Source: Nitrospira sp. BO4
GTDB taxonomy: Bacteria > Nitrospirota > Nitrospiria > Nitrospirales > Nitrospiraceae
DNA length: 64,000 nucleotides
NCBI GenBank assembly: GCA_030144965.1
Contig: JAMPUU010000012.1
Span: 620,001-684,000 of the forward strand
Direction of reading: 5' to 3'
Part shown: piece after piece, positions 8,285-17,978 of the stretch
Position numbering within the stretch: position 1 is the stretch's first letter
Layout: each line of letters opens with the position of its first letter
Notes under the pieces: generated by a model
The model's input: the letters and a program-made list of their open reading frames with translations, nothing else
What the model was told of the DNA's origin: nothing
Database searches by the model: none
Translations under genes and position numbers: made by a program

Positions 8285-9135
8285 TGGAAGTGAGATTCCA
8301 ATACGGTACGCATGACATCGACCGGGGCAGACTGATTGGTCCAGAGCTCGAATTGAGCGACGGCTTGATTCAGAAACATCTCCAACCCGGGGATTGTCTT
8401 GCACCCTGCGCGCTTCGCATCCTTGAGTAATCTGGTCTCCAGTGGATTATAGACAATATCCATAACCGCAAGGCCCGCGTGGAGGAGCGAGGCGGGAACA
8501 CAAGTGGCATCGACTTTCGGAGACATGCCGACAGGCGTGCAATGAATCAATACGTGTGCATCGGGAAGCAGGCGACGAAGGGCGGTTTCATCAAGATGAC
8601 CGTCCTCAACCGCAACCACCTCCTGAGAGCGAACATCTTGCGCCAACGTTGCCCGTTCACGGTCGTCGACTCCCAGCAACGTCAACTTTTCCGCATATGA
8701 TTCGGCAGCCAGTGCAAAGGCAATGGCTCGTGCTGCACCGCCGGAACCCAAGATGACGATGTGACGATCTCTTAGTTCGACCCCTCCTTTCATCAGCGCC
8801 TGCAGAGATCCGGTCGCGTCCGTGTTATATCCAAAGAGCTTGCCCTTTTCGGCGACGATCGTGTTAATCGCTCCAATTCGCCGCGCCGTCTTCTCGACAT
8901 GATCGAGAAACGGCATTGCCGCGACCTTGTGAGGAATCGTCACGCTTGCCCCGCGAAAGTTTCCCAGTGCACGAAGTCCCTTGATGGCTTCGCCGATCGT
9001 GTCCACTTGCCAGGCCAGATAGACGAAATTGAGTCCCACTTTGCGGAACGCCGCGTTGTGAATGGCGGGCGACAGCGAATGTCCAACCGGATTGCCGATC
9101 ACCCCGCAAAACTTCGTCTGAGCGTCTATATCCAT
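8281..9135 (-). CDS. aroE: Shikimate dehydrogenase
   Basis: This is a 284-residue protein. The N-terminal substrate domain shows VIGNPVGHSLSPAIHNAAF and the catalytic Lys in TIPHKVA; the NADP domain starts at ILGSGGAARAI. NTDATG and the C-terminal GLEMFLNQAVAQFELWT are typical of AroE. It reduces 3-dehydroshikimate to shikimate. It is coupled to aroK downstream. The SDR gene starts at 9941 upstream on the same strand, with 44 nt between its stop and aroE. Confidence 0.95.
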   Translation of the reverse strand: MDIDAQTKFCGVIGNPVGHSLSPAIHNAAFRKVGLNFVYLAWQVDTIGEAIKGLRALGNFRGASVTIPHKVAAMPFLDHVEKTARRIGAINTIVAEKGKLFGYNTDATGSLQALMKGGVELRDRHIVILGSGGAARAIAFALAAESYAEKLTLLGVDDRERATLAQDVRSQEVVAVEDGHLDETALRRLLPDAHVLIHCTPVGMSPKVDATCVPASLLHAGLAVMDIVYNPLETRLLKDAKRAGCKTIPGLEMFLNQAVAQFELWTNQSAPVDVMRTVLESHFQ

Positions 9136-9179
9136 ATCATCTCACAGCAACGGTCGATACCGTTCAATAGCCGCTCCTG

Positions 9180-9941
9180 TTACCCCTTGTAGACGGTCAT
9201 GCCCCCATCGATAGGGAAGGTCGCCCCGGTCACCCAGGCCGCTTCATCAGACGCGAGATACAGAACCATATTCGCCACCTCTTCGGGCGTCCCAGGACGA
9301 CGAATCGCATATTGAGCGAGAATGGGTTGGAGCATGTCGGGATTTGCCATCAAGGGGGCCGCCATGGGTGTATCGATGAGACCTGGGTTCACGACATTAC
9401 AACGAATGCCTTCGTTGGCATATTCGACTGCCAGCGCACGCGTGAAGGAGTCAAGCCCTCCCTTGGATGTCGCGTAGGCAGCTAAGCCGGAAAGACCGAC
9501 CAGACTGGCGATCGACGAAATATTGACGATCGACCCCTGCCCTTGCTTCAACATCTGGGGGATGACGGCTCGAGTCATGCGGAAGACCCCCGTCAAGTTG
9601 ACGGCGAGCACATCTGCCCAGCTGGCATCATCGGTTTCGTGAAGCCGTTTCCCGAAGGCACCGATACCCGCATTATTGACGAGGATATCGATCCTTCCAA
9701 AACTATCGATCGTTCGACGAACGACATCCTGTGCATGAGCTTCATCCGTGACTGAACCAGCGACTCCAAGAACTTTTCCCTTGTTGAGTCGGATCACAGC
9801 CGCGACACGATCCAATTCCTGTTGCCGGCGTCCTGTCACAACCACCGACGCCCCTTCATCGGCAAAACGCTTGGCGATGGCTTCGCCAATCCCGGCGTTT
9901 CCTCCGGTCACCACGGCAACCTTGCCTTCCAACCTATTCAT
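9180..9941 (-). CDS. Short-chain dehydrogenase/reductase (SDR)
   Basis: This is a 253-residue classical SDR. It has a cofactor loop TGGNAGIGEAIA (residues 12-23), NNAG, a catalytic serine in NISSIAS and catalytic YATSK. VTGR after the second strand carries an arginine, which fits NADP preference. The C-terminus GATFPIDGGMTVYKG is usual for FabG/glucose-dehydrogenase-like enzymes. The substrate cannot be told from sequence. Its start overlaps the trmI stop (ATGA). Confidence 0.85.
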   Translation of the reverse strand: MNRLEGKVAVVTGGNAGIGEAIAKRFADEGASVVVTGRRQQELDRVAAVIRLNKGKVLGVAGSVTDEAHAQDVVRRTIDSFGRIDILVNNAGIGAFGKRLHETDDASWADVLAVNLTGVFRMTRAVIPQMLKQGQGSIVNISSIASLVGLSGLAAYATSKGGLDSFTRALAVEYANEGIRCNVVNPGLIDTPMAAPLMANPDMLQPILAQYAIRRPGTPEEVANMVLYLASDEAAWVTGATFPIDGGMTVYKG

Positions 9942-10813
9942 CGGCTCCGCTCCTCTTCTGCTGCATCAGGCATGTCTCTCGAGTCGTCATCGAGGGCAGC
10001 TTCTCGCTCAGCCCTTGAACCGAGCAGCCCTGGCTCCACTTTTCGAGCCACGGTGATGAACCCAGAATGAGCGACCATGCGATGATCAGGCCTCACACTC
10101 CTGCCTTGCACGGACCAGGTTCGTAATAACGTCTCAAATGTTTCGATCATGCCGAACACCGTCTCTCGTTCGAGCGCTTCGACGGTCTTCATGACCTGAG
10201 GCACGGTGGGGACAAAACTCAAATAGATCCCGCCGGATCGAAGCGCCTTGGCCGCATGAGGAACGACCTGCCACGGTTCCGGCAGATCAAGCACGACACG
10301 ATCAAACGGCACCTCGTCGTCGAGCAAATCGATGCCCTCATAGGCGTTTTTCCTGAAAGTGACCAGATTGGCTGGATTCATGGAACGGGTAATGTTTGTC
10401 AGAGCTGTCTGCGCAAAGTCTTCCCGGACTTCATACGTCACCACCAAACCGCCGGGCCCAACCGCGCGCAACAACGCCATGGTCAATGCGCCTGATCCAG
10501 TTCCGGCCTCGAACACTCGAGCCCCCGGATAGATATCTGCCCACATCGGAATGATCGCGAGATCCTTTGGATAAAGGACCTGTGCCCCTCGGGGCATCTT
10601 GAGCACATAATCTCCGAAGGTCGGCCGGATCGCCACCATCTTTTTGCCGCCCGAGAGCGTCACGATGGATCCGTCGGGACGGCCGATCAGTGCATCATGC
10701 GCAATTTTCTGCCCGCTGAATTGGTACGTCTCTCCCGCTTTCAGCGTGAGGGCATACTGTCGCCGCTTTTGATCGACGAGATGGATACGTTCGCCACTAG
10801 ATAATGCTGACAT
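9938..10813 (-). CDS. trmI: tRNA (adenine-58-N1)-methyltransferase
   Basis: This 291-residue protein starts MSALSSGERIHLVDQKRRQY; upstream in-frame codons to 10879 are less likely, and no good ribosome-binding site separates the choices. The TrmI beta-rich N-domain is followed by a Rossmann SAM site, VFEAGTGSGALTMALLRAVG, with GLVVTYEVRED and then VVLDLPEPW, the characteristic catalytic motif. The enzyme methylates A58 in the tRNA T-loop. The gene is divergent from nfeD. Confidence 0.9.
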   Translation of the reverse strand: MSALSSGERIHLVDQKRRQYALTLKAGETYQFSGQKIAHDALIGRPDGSIVTLSGGKKMVAIRPTFGDYVLKMPRGAQVLYPKDLAIIPMWADIYPGARVFEAGTGSGALTMALLRAVGPGGLVVTYEVREDFAQTALTNITRSMNPANLVTFRKNAYEGIDLLDDEVPFDRVVLDLPEPWQVVPHAAKALRSGGIYLSFVPTVPQVMKTVEALERETVFGMIETFETLLRTWSVQGRSVRPDHRMVAHSGFITVARKVEPGLLGSRAEREAALDDDSRDMPDAAEEERSR

Positions 10814-10864
10814 GCCGCGCATTCTAGGAGGTTCGTTCCCTGCTTTGCAACCAAACGCTATTCC

Positions 10865-10893
10865 TTGACAGGGTGGCAAGCGGGCCGTAAGAT
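10865..10893 (+). promoter_or_regulatory. Sigma-70 promoter of nfeD-slipin
   Basis: TTGACA (10865-10870), a 17-nt spacer and TAAGAT (10888-10893) match the sigma-70 consensus well and point at the nfeD start 26 nt downstream. The -35 lies inside the 5' extension of the trmI frame, which supports the later trmI start. Confidence 0.6.
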
Positions 10894-10918
10894 CCTCTCA
10901 TCATTGACATTTTTCACG

Positions 10919-12247
10919 ATGCCTCGTGATGGTCGGAAAAAGAGAAGTCCGTGTCTCCGTGGCCTCACCGCGGCGATTGTGGGACCGGGGTTGGCACTTT
11001 GCCTGACCCTGTCCCATAGTCCCGCCCATGCCGATGACATTATCGTCGCAACCTATGAGGGGATCATTAACCCCGTCGCGGCGGAATACCTGCACGATGC
11101 TCTCGCCTTTGCCCAATCGTCCGGTGCGCACGCTCTGATCTTGAAGCTCGACACGCCCGGAGGGTTGGACACCTCCATGCGTCTGATGATCAAAGATATT
11201 ACCGGCTCACCGATTCCGGTGATCGTGTTCGTCGCTCCCTCGGGAGGCCGTGCCGCCTCTGCAGGAGTCTTCATTACGATGGCGGCCCATGTGGCCGCCA
11301 TGGCGCCGGGTACCAACATCGGGGCCGCGCACCCGGTCGCAATGGGCGGCGGCGAGATGGACAACACGATGAAGGAGAAAGTGGAAAACGATGCGGTGGC
11401 CTACATCAAGAGCATCGCGGAACAGCGTGGACGAAATGTATCATGGGCCGAAGATGCGGTTCGCAAAAGCCTATCGGCCACCGAGCAGGAAGCCCTGAAA
11501 CTTAAAATCATCGATCTGATCGCCGAGGATATCCCCACGCTGTTGAGATACCTCCAAGGGAGAAAGATTGCGCTTTCCCATGGATCAATCACGTTATCGG
11601 GCGAGACCGCTACTCTCCGTGAATTCCCGATGGGTACTCGTTTGGAGGTGCTCAAGACCCTGAGCGACCCCAACATCGCCTATCTCCTGATGTCCATCGG
11701 GACGATTGGGATCATGGCGGAACTTTACAGCCCCGGCGCAATCCTTCCCGGTATCATCGGGGCGATCAGTTTGATCCTTGCATTCTATTCGCTCCAATCG
11801 CTTCCCGTGAACTATGCAGGCGTTCTCCTTGTGATACTTGGCGCCGTGTTCCTCTTGCTCGAAATCTCCGTCACCAGCTATGGATTACTCGCATTGGGCG
11901 GCTTGGCGGCCATGACGTTGGGCGGTCTGTTGCTCATCAAGAGTGATGCGCCTTTTTTGCAGGTGTCCCTGTCGTTTTTGTTGCCGACTGTCATGACGAT
12001 CGGCGCCCTGATCGGCGTCATTGCGTGGACGGCCGTCAAGGGGGGGCGCCGCAGACCGGTTACAGGTGCTGAAGGGATGATTGGATCGATCGGAATCGCA
12101 AGGACGGATCTCAACCCCCGCGGTCAGATTGCCCTGCAAGGTGAGATCTGGGAGGCGATCAGCCAAACTCCGATTCGACAGGGAGAGGCCGCAGAGGTGA
12201 TGTCGGTTGAGGGACTGACGGTCAAAGTCGCCCCTGCCCACAGGTAA
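10919..12247 (+). CDS. nfeD: NfeD-type membrane serine protease (long form)
   Basis: This is a 442-residue protein. After a signal-like helix, residues 35-230 form a ClpP-like protease domain: LKLDTPGGLD, IVFVAPSGGRAASAGVFITM with the catalytic serine, and a lysine-bearing region after GTNIGAAHP. Several transmembrane helices follow (about residues 265-395), then a C-terminal OB fold (GMIGSIGIARTDLNPRGQI). In long NfeD proteins the protease cleaves the C-terminal hydrophobic tail of the partner stomatin, whose gene is next (27 nt downstream). The pair is thought to act in membrane quality control. Confidence 0.9.
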   Translation: MPRDGRKKRSPCLRGLTAAIVGPGLALCLTLSHSPAHADDIIVATYEGIINPVAAEYLHDALAFAQSSGAHALILKLDTPGGLDTSMRLMIKDITGSPIPVIVFVAPSGGRAASAGVFITMAAHVAAMAPGTNIGAAHPVAMGGGEMDNTMKEKVENDAVAYIKSIAEQRGRNVSWAEDAVRKSLSATEQEALKLKIIDLIAEDIPTLLRYLQGRKIALSHGSITLSGETATLREFPMGTRLEVLKTLSDPNIAYLLMSIGTIGIMAELYSPGAILPGIIGAISLILAFYSLQSLPVNYAGVLLVILGAVFLLLEISVTSYGLLALGGLAAMTLGGLLLIKSDAPFLQVSLSFLLPTVMTIGALIGVIAWTAVKGGRRRPVTGAEGMIGSIGIARTDLNPRGQIALQGEIWEAISQTPIRQGEAAEVMSVEGLTVKVAPAHR

Positions 12248-12274
12248 CCTAACCGAAAAGAAGGAGCAGCCGCC

Positions 12275-13021
12275 ATGTCATTGCTCATGCCGTTGGTCCT
12301 CCTGGGACTCGTGCTCTATGCCAGTTTCAAGCGCGTCATGGAGTACGAACGACTCGTGGTGTTTGTTCTTGGCAAGTTTCAGACGGTGAAGGGGCCCGGC
12401 ATTCGGTTAGTCATCCCGGTACTCCAGCAGATGGTGCGTGTCAATCTCCAAACCGTCACGATGGAGGTTCCCTCGCAGGACGTCATCACGCGAGACAACA
12501 TCTCCGTGAAAGTGAACGCCGTCATTTTTCTCAGAGTGGTTGATCCTCAGCGCGCGGTGCTGGCCGTTCAAGATTACCTCTACTCGACTTCGCAGGTAGC
12601 TCAGACCACCCTCCGCAGTGTACTTGGTCAGAGCCAGTTCGACGACCTCCTGTCCAAGCGCGACGACATCAACGCCGAGCTGCAGCGGATTATCGATCAG
12701 CAGACCGAACCATGGGGAGTCAAAGTCGCCGCGGTCGAGGTGAAGAATGTGGATATTCCTCAAGACATGCAACGTGCGATTGCCCGGCAAGCCGAGGCGG
12801 AACGGGAACGGCGCGCTAAAATCATTCACGCTGAGGGCGAATTTCAAGCCGCGCAGAAACTCGCTGAGGCCGCCAACGTCATCAGTCAAAATCCCGCTGC
12901 CCTCCAACTTCGTTATCTCCAGACGCTCGTCGAGATTGCGGCGGAGAAGAACTCGACTACGATTTTCCCGATTCCAATCGATACCCTTGCACCATTCATA
13001 AAGGGACTGCTCCCCAAATAG
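12275..13021 (+). CDS. Slipin / stomatin-family (SPFH) membrane protein
   Basis: This is a 248-residue protein. It has a short N-terminal membrane hairpin and an SPFH domain ([47 protein letters not shown]). A coiled-coil segment rich in R, A and E follows ([20 protein letters not shown]). The C-terminus ends in a hydrophobic [11 protein letters not shown], the type of tail that NfeD proteases cut. AAGGAG lies 8 nt before the ATG. It forms a two-gene operon with nfeD. Confidence 0.92.
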   Translation: MSLLMPLVLLGLVLYASFKRVMEYERLVVFVLGKFQTVKGPGIRLVIPVLQQMVRVNLQTVTMEVPSQDVITRDNISVKVNAVIFLRVVDPQRAVLAVQDYLYSTSQVAQTTLRSVLGQSQFDDLLSKRDDINAELQRIIDQQTEPWGVKVAAVEVKNVDIPQDMQRAIARQAEAERERRAKIIHAEGEFQAAQKLAEAANVISQNPAALQLRYLQTLVEIAAEKNSTTIFPIPIDTLAPFIKGLLPK

Positions 13022-13281
13022 TGTGGCATTTCGGCCGAGCGGCTGATGCCGATCCTACATAGATGCCGCATAACTGAGACAGTTTGTCCTTACCTTACTC
13101 ATTAGCTCATTCTAATTATTCTGTTTTTTCGAGCTGATTAGACCTGCGATTTCTCATCTTCAATCCAGCATCCCTTTTGCTTCGTAACAACCGTAGATTA
13201 GGTAGATCCCGGGTTGAATCTTCTCAGCTCAATACGGCTCTAATAGGATAGATGACGTTCAACCAACATGAGGGTGAAACG

Positions 13282-14529
13282 ATGAAAGAAGAACTTCGAG
13301 TCGAGGAGATACAGAAAACATTCGTCCCGGATGTCGATGCCGATGACGCGAAGGCAAGCGGCATGTTGGGAATGATCGGTCGGGGAGAGGCTGAGGATTC
13401 CGGCTCGGATGAGAAACCCCAGCCGGTCATGCGCACAAGTCAGGGGGCCAGTCCGTTCCTCTTGGAAGCCTTGTATTTCCGTTCATTCGGCGAACGCGGG
13501 CTCTTGACGCGAGAAGAAGAGATCGTGATTGCCAAGCGCGTAGACCAAGGGACAAGACGCATTCGCATCGCTCTCCGTCAAGCCATAAAGACCCTTCTCA
13601 AATCCAAACGGTCATCGGTTGTGGCCGAAACATTTCAGGTGCTCCAAGTCGTGAGACGATTGAGCGGGCTTTCGGCCACCGCATTGGACAACGCGGAAAA
13701 GGCGTTGGTTGCCGTTCTGAAAACATTGGATGCTGACTCCAAACCAGCGGTAGCGACCGCAAAGCAACTCAACGCAGTGCTTGATGAAATCCGATCCGCC
13801 AGAATCATCCTGGAGCAAGGAAAGGATGAGCTTGTACGGTGCAATCTGCGCCTAGTGGTGGATGTCGCCAAGCATTACACAGGGCGGGGATTGAGCCTCC
13901 TGGATCTTGTCCAGGAGGGCAACATCGGCCTCATGAAAGCCGCTGAACGATATCAGTATCGGAAAGGCTTCAAATTCAGCACGTACGCGACATGGTGGAT
14001 TCGGCAAGGCATCACACGGGCGCTGGCGGACCAATCGCGGACGATTCGCATTCCAGTCCACCAAACGGAAGCCTCGCACCGTATCCTGCGTGTGATGCGA
14101 AGACTGGGGCAGCAGTTCGGACGACCGGCTCGATTGGAAGAGATTGCTCATGTGCTGCGCATGAGACCGGAAAGGCTTCGCGAGACCGTCTTGGCGTTTC
14201 AGGAGCCGGTGGCATTGGAGACTCCGATCGGTGACGGAGACACCCAGTTCGGAGATATGATCCCCGACCAACAAGCCGTACCACCTGACGCGCATGTTCA
14301 CCGGAGTGAGTTGACTCAACACTTGGATCGCATCCTCAGCACGCTCACTCCGCGAGAACAAACAGTCATCCGGCTTCGCTTCGGGATCGGCTACGATGAA
14401 GCCAGCACACTGGAGCAGGTCGGCCAAAGCTTGTCCGTCACGCGCGAGCGTATCCGCCAAATCGAAGCGAAAGCACTCAAGAAGCTGAAGACCCCTCAGA
14501 TCAAGGAACTCTTCGCAGCTATCAAGTAG
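13282..14529 (+). CDS. RNA polymerase sigma-70 factor (RpoD/RpoS group)
   Basis: This is a 415-residue sigma factor. The start ATG 13282 follows GAGGGTG; an ATG ten codons upstream is possible. It has region 1.2 (LLTREEEIVIAKRV), a non-conserved helical insert, and the full 2.1-2.4 core (NLRLVVDVAKHYTGRGLSLL, DLVQEGNIGLMKA, FSTYATWWIRQGI). Region 3 follows, then region 4 with RERIRQIEAKALKKL. There is no long acidic region 1.1, so it is more likely a group 2 factor than the housekeeping one. It stands alone, followed by a perfect hairpin. Confidence 0.88.
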   Translation: MKEELRVEEIQKTFVPDVDADDAKASGMLGMIGRGEAEDSGSDEKPQPVMRTSQGASPFLLEALYFRSFGERGLLTREEEIVIAKRVDQGTRRIRIALRQAIKTLLKSKRSSVVAETFQVLQVVRRLSGLSATALDNAEKALVAVLKTLDADSKPAVATAKQLNAVLDEIRSARIILEQGKDELVRCNLRLVVDVAKHYTGRGLSLLDLVQEGNIGLMKAAERYQYRKGFKFSTYATWWIRQGITRALADQSRTIRIPVHQTEASHRILRVMRRLGQQFGRPARLEEIAHVLRMRPERLRETVLAFQEPVALETPIGDGDTQFGDMIPDQQAVPPDAHVHRSELTQHLDRILSTLTPREQTVIRLRFGIGYDEASTLEQVGQSLSVTRERIRQIEAKALKKLKTPQIKELFAAIK

Positions 14530-14536
14530 GCTCTTC

Positions 14537-14567
14537 GTTCCGAGGGCAACCAGGTTGCCCTCGGAAC
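14537..14567 (+). terminator. Perfect 15-bp inverted repeat after the sigma gene
   Basis: GTTCCGAGGGCAACC (14537-14551), one A, then its exact reverse complement (14553-14567). The T tract is missing, so it is either a terminator helped by other factors or an RNA-stabilising hairpin. It lies 8 nt after the stop codon. Confidence 0.55.
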
Positions 14568-14681
14568 CCGACTTCCCTCTGCATCGTGAGTTATGCAACA
14601 ATTACCCCTCTATGCCGAGTTTGCTGTTTCTTTCCGCTATCCCATCTTCTGGAAACACACGGTGGGTACACTTTGGCCTTC

Positions 14682-15425
14682 ATGGATAAACCGGTCTCCG
14701 CAGATGGCTCTGTGACCAATCCGAATATCACCACGTCTCCGGCTTTCGACTCTCTCCATTTTCCTCCCGGATCGGTCCGCATATTTCCCAAGCCGATGCC
14801 CTATCTCACAGCGTGGCAATTACAGTCTCGCTTGCATGAGGAACGTGTCCTCGATCTTCGACCGGATACCGTCTTGATTCTTGAACATCCGGCCGTCTAT
14901 ACGCTGGGACGAAGGACGAAACCATCGCATTGGGGAGGGAATGAAGCTGCCTTGTGCGGGAACGGAGCGGAACTGCACTACGTGAACCGCGGAGGATCAG
15001 TAACCTATCACGGTCCAGGACAGATCGTGGTGTATCCCATCCTTAAGCTTGCTGGAATCGCGACCGGGCCTAGGCAGTTGGTCTGGCTATTGGAAGAAGT
15101 GATCATTCGATTGCTTGGCCGCTGGAACATTACCGGTTCTCGCATTGCCGGCAAACCGGGTGTGTGGGTGATGACGCCTGAACCACAGAAAATCGCCTTT
15201 CTCGGTGTACGAATCGAACAAGGCGTGACCTTACATGGATTTGCTCTCAACGTGGATTTAGATTTGACGCCTTTCCTTCGGATTCATCCATGCGGGTTTC
15301 CCGATTGCCGTGTGACATCCATGGTGGCGGCGCGCAACGCAACGGTCTCCGTGGACGCAGTCAAGCAGGAACTCGCTCAAACCTTTGCGGCGGTGTTTGC
15401 ACGAAATTGGTCCGCGGTGGCTTGA
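14682..15425 (+). CDS. lipB: Octanoyl-[acyl-carrier-protein]:protein octanoyltransferase
   Basis: This is a 247-residue protein if started at ATG 14682; a start at 14586 would add 32 unlikely residues. LipB signatures are VILEHPAVYTLGRR, NRGGSVTYHGPGQIVVYPI, the catalytic lysine segment (KIAFLGVRI) with HGFALNVD, and the catalytic Cys in HPCGFPDCRVTSM. It moves octanoate from ACP to lipoyl domains of 2-oxoacid dehydrogenases and the glycine cleavage system. The glutamate dehydrogenase gene follows 44 nt later. Confidence 0.93.
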   Translation: MDKPVSADGSVTNPNITTSPAFDSLHFPPGSVRIFPKPMPYLTAWQLQSRLHEERVLDLRPDTVLILEHPAVYTLGRRTKPSHWGGNEAALCGNGAELHYVNRGGSVTYHGPGQIVVYPILKLAGIATGPRQLVWLLEEVIIRLLGRWNITGSRIAGKPGVWVMTPEPQKIAFLGVRIEQGVTLHGFALNVDLDLTPFLRIHPCGFPDCRVTSMVAARNATVSVDAVKQELAQTFAAVFARNWSAVA

Positions 15426-15469
15426 CCACCGGTGCGCGAACATCGATGACGTTCATCGAAAGGAGCATG

Positions 15470-16720
15470 ATGCAAGAGCTTGATACCCCGACCTTTCGCT
15501 TGGCGGTCGCACAATTCTATCAGGCAGCCGAGGCCATGCATCTGGACTCCAATCTCCGTGAACGTCTGAAGCTCCCTCAACGTTCTTTGGTCGTCAGTCT
15601 TCCGGTCCGAATGGACGACGGACATGTGGAAGTTTTTACGGGCTATCGGGTTCAGCATGATTCATCGCGCGGCCCGTCAAAGGGAGGCTTGCGTTACCAT
15701 CCCGACGTGAACCTTGGCGAGGTAGCTGCTCTCGCCATGTGGATGACATGGAAATGCGCGCTTGCCGGTCTACCATATGGCGGGGCAAAAGGCGGAGTAA
15801 AGGTTGCGCCCAAACAACTGTCTTCCATGGAACTCCAGCGGCTCACGAGGCGCTACGCGGCGGAGATTTTTCCGCTCATTGGACCGGACAAGGATGTCCC
15901 AGCCCCGGACGTGGGGACCGATGCCCAAATCATGGCGTGGATTATGGATACCTACAGTCAGCAAGTCGGATATGCCGTCCCCGGCGTCGTCACCGGCAAA
16001 CCTCTGTCGCTCGGCGGCAGCTTGGGCCGGGAAGAAGCGACAGGGCGCGGAGTCGTCTATGTCACGCAGGAAGCCCTGCGACATCTGAAGCTGTCGATGG
16101 AGAAGGCCACGGTGGCCATTCAAGGATTTGGGAATGTCGGTTCACACACCGCTCGCATCATGCAACAGCAAGGCGCGCGTGTAATCGCTGTCAGTGATGT
16201 CAGCGGGGGAATCTACAATGCCAAGGGGTTGGATGTCCTGGAGGTGATTCGCCGTGCTCCCGGACTGCCGCTGCAGGAAACCAAGTTGGGAGAGGCGATC
16301 ACCAACGAGGAGTTGCTCGAACTTGAGTGTACCGTGCTCGTTCCCGCAGCACTCTCGGAACAGATCACGGCCAAAAATGCGAATTCCCTGAGGTGCCGGA
16401 TCCTGTCCGAAGGTGCCAACGGCCCGACGACGCTGGAGGCCGACAGCATTCTCGCAGACAAAGGCATCTTCGTGATTCCCGACATTCTCGCAAATTCCGG
16501 CGGCGTCATCGTGTCGTACTTCGAATGGGTGCAGGATCTTCAGCGATTTTTCTGGAGCGCGACGGATATCCAGCATCGGCTGCAAGAAATCATCACATCC
16601 GCCTTTCAACGCACGCTTCACTTTTCGACTGAACGCCGAGTTTCGATGCGCATGGCGGCGCTGATGAGCGGGATCGATCAAGTCGCTCAAGCCCACCTTC
16701 AACGTGGGCTGTACCCCTAG
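15470..16720 (+). CDS. gdhA: Glutamate dehydrogenase (Glu/Leu/Phe/Val family)
   Basis: This is a 416-residue enzyme. Of several in-frame ATGs, 15470 sits best after AAAGGAG. The substrate domain holds PSKGGLRYHP, the catalytic-lysine stretch PYGGAKGGVKV and PAPDVGTDAQIMAW. The NAD domain starts at IQGFGNVGSHTARIM. ILSEGANGPTT and ANSGGVIVSYFEWVQ are standard. It interconverts glutamate and 2-oxoglutarate plus ammonium. Coenzyme choice is not certain from sequence. Confidence 0.92.
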   Translation: MQELDTPTFRLAVAQFYQAAEAMHLDSNLRERLKLPQRSLVVSLPVRMDDGHVEVFTGYRVQHDSSRGPSKGGLRYHPDVNLGEVAALAMWMTWKCALAGLPYGGAKGGVKVAPKQLSSMELQRLTRRYAAEIFPLIGPDKDVPAPDVGTDAQIMAWIMDTYSQQVGYAVPGVVTGKPLSLGGSLGREEATGRGVVYVTQEALRHLKLSMEKATVAIQGFGNVGSHTARIMQQQGARVIAVSDVSGGIYNAKGLDVLEVIRRAPGLPLQETKLGEAITNEELLELECTVLVPAALSEQITAKNANSLRCRILSEGANGPTTLEADSILADKGIFVIPDILANSGGVIVSYFEWVQDLQRFFWSATDIQHRLQEIITSAFQRTLHFSTERRVSMRMAALMSGIDQVAQAHLQRGLYP

Positions 16721-16837
16721 TCGCACGATTCCACCGCGACCTTCATTGTCGATCTGATGCCTAGATACTTGCTCCGCGACTTCCTCCTGCGCTAGGGTGA
16801 TTCCTCGTCACATGCCGGAGAAGCGAAGAGGCACCTC

Positions 16838-17131
16838 ATGACTCGGAATATGATCGCCACCGCGTGGGAACAACATTGCGCCAACGGATGGCCTCAGTTT
16901 TCAAGCCCACACGAGGGGCAATTGATGACGCTCGATACCGTCATCAGCGGTTGTGTGGTCTACTACCTAGACAGTTCCGAGGGTCTCGATCATCAACGGC
17001 TTGCCATTGTGAAGGATTGTTTGGGCGATCTGGACGATCTGACCGGGGAATTGGACGCTGATTGTCAGCCGTACTTTCTCCGGCTTCGTCGACTCGGCGA
17101 GATGTTGCTGGCCACAGAGCGGCACTCATGA
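16838..17131 (+). CDS. Hypothetical small protein
   Basis: This 97-residue soluble protein is acidic in its second half (LGDLDDLTGELDADCQPYF). It is probably mostly helical. I see no recognised family, signal or membrane segment. A GAAGAGG sequence precedes ATG 16838 at about 9 nt. It stands between gdhA and a secreted protein on the same strand, with over 100 nt on both sides, so it is probably transcribed on its own. Confidence 0.55.
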   Translation: MTRNMIATAWEQHCANGWPQFSSPHEGQLMTLDTVISGCVVYYLDSSEGLDHQRLAIVKDCLGDLDDLTGELDADCQPYFLRLRRLGEMLLATERHS

Positions 17132-17308
17132 CCCTTACGCACCGACAGATTTCCCTTCACCGGACGATGTCCAGCCGTCTTTTATACGTGCCGTTCCTTG
17201 CAGGTTAGAATCCGCTTGGCTACAATGATGCCCATGTCGTGTAGAAGCCTACCGGGTACGACCACTCAGGCCATTCGCTGATCTCAGAAAGAACGAAACG
17301 AGCAAGCC

Positions 17309-17845
17309 ATGGTGAGCGCCGCGCGATTGTCAACCATCCTGTTTTCAGCTCTTCTTCTTGCGCTGGGCTCAGCGCATGCCGAGCCGTATGAATTGAGTAA
17401 GAACGATGTCATGGAATCAAAGACCATTTCGAGCGCCGACATTTCGCTCTTCGGCGTTAAACTCGGCGACTCCGAAACCAAAGCCATCGAGACACTCGTG
17501 AATGAAAAGATTGCTGGAATCAAGGCTGAACAGGAGGCCGCATTCATCTTCCTGCTTGACCAACGCAAACCAACCGGCCCGATGGCGGGGGTTCGCATTC
17601 AGGACGGCAAGGTCGATCTGCTCTTCATCAATAATCGGTTCGCCCACAAGACACGAGGCATCTTTCGAAACGTGCTCACCAGCGAAAGCCCGGAAGACAT
17701 TCGAAAGTTACTGGGCAAGGAAGAGTATGGCGACGAAAACGTGATGGGCGCGGTCCTGGCCTATGATAAACAAGGCTTCCAGGTGAACTATCTGGGAAAA
17801 GACATCAACATCGAGTTTGCCCAGCCGCATGAGTCCTTCCGTTGA
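17309..17845 (+). CDS. Hypothetical secreted protein
   Basis: This 178-residue protein has a clear signal peptide (MVSAARLSTILFSALLLALG, cleavage after SAHA). The body shows FGVKLGDSETKAIETLVNEK, a phrase seen in small periplasmic repeat-like proteins where 'GVKLGDS' starts a domain. A second helix, KARGI-like (HKTRGIFRNVLT), follows. No catalytic motif is seen. A periplasmic location is likely. Confidence 0.6.
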   Translation: MVSAARLSTILFSALLLALGSAHAEPYELSKNDVMESKTISSADISLFGVKLGDSETKAIETLVNEKIAGIKAEQEAAFIFLLDQRKPTGPMAGVRIQDGKVDLLFINNRFAHKTRGIFRNVLTSESPEDIRKLLGKEEYGDENVMGAVLAYDKQGFQVNYLGKDINIEFAQPHESFR

Positions 17846-17978
17846 TCCCTATCGCCGACCGACGAGTTGACGCAAGGAACCGTCGATCCCTCGAGGAGTA
17901 ATCGTGTACATCCGTACTACTCGCGTATGAGTTCGGCGGCTCGGAAATGGGCCATGACACAAGAAGCCACGAAGGAGG

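Noticed and set aside
12407..12907. Long antisense frame opposite the slipin gene
   Set aside because: Shadow of the high-GC coding strand. The slipin frame has clear SPFH motifs.
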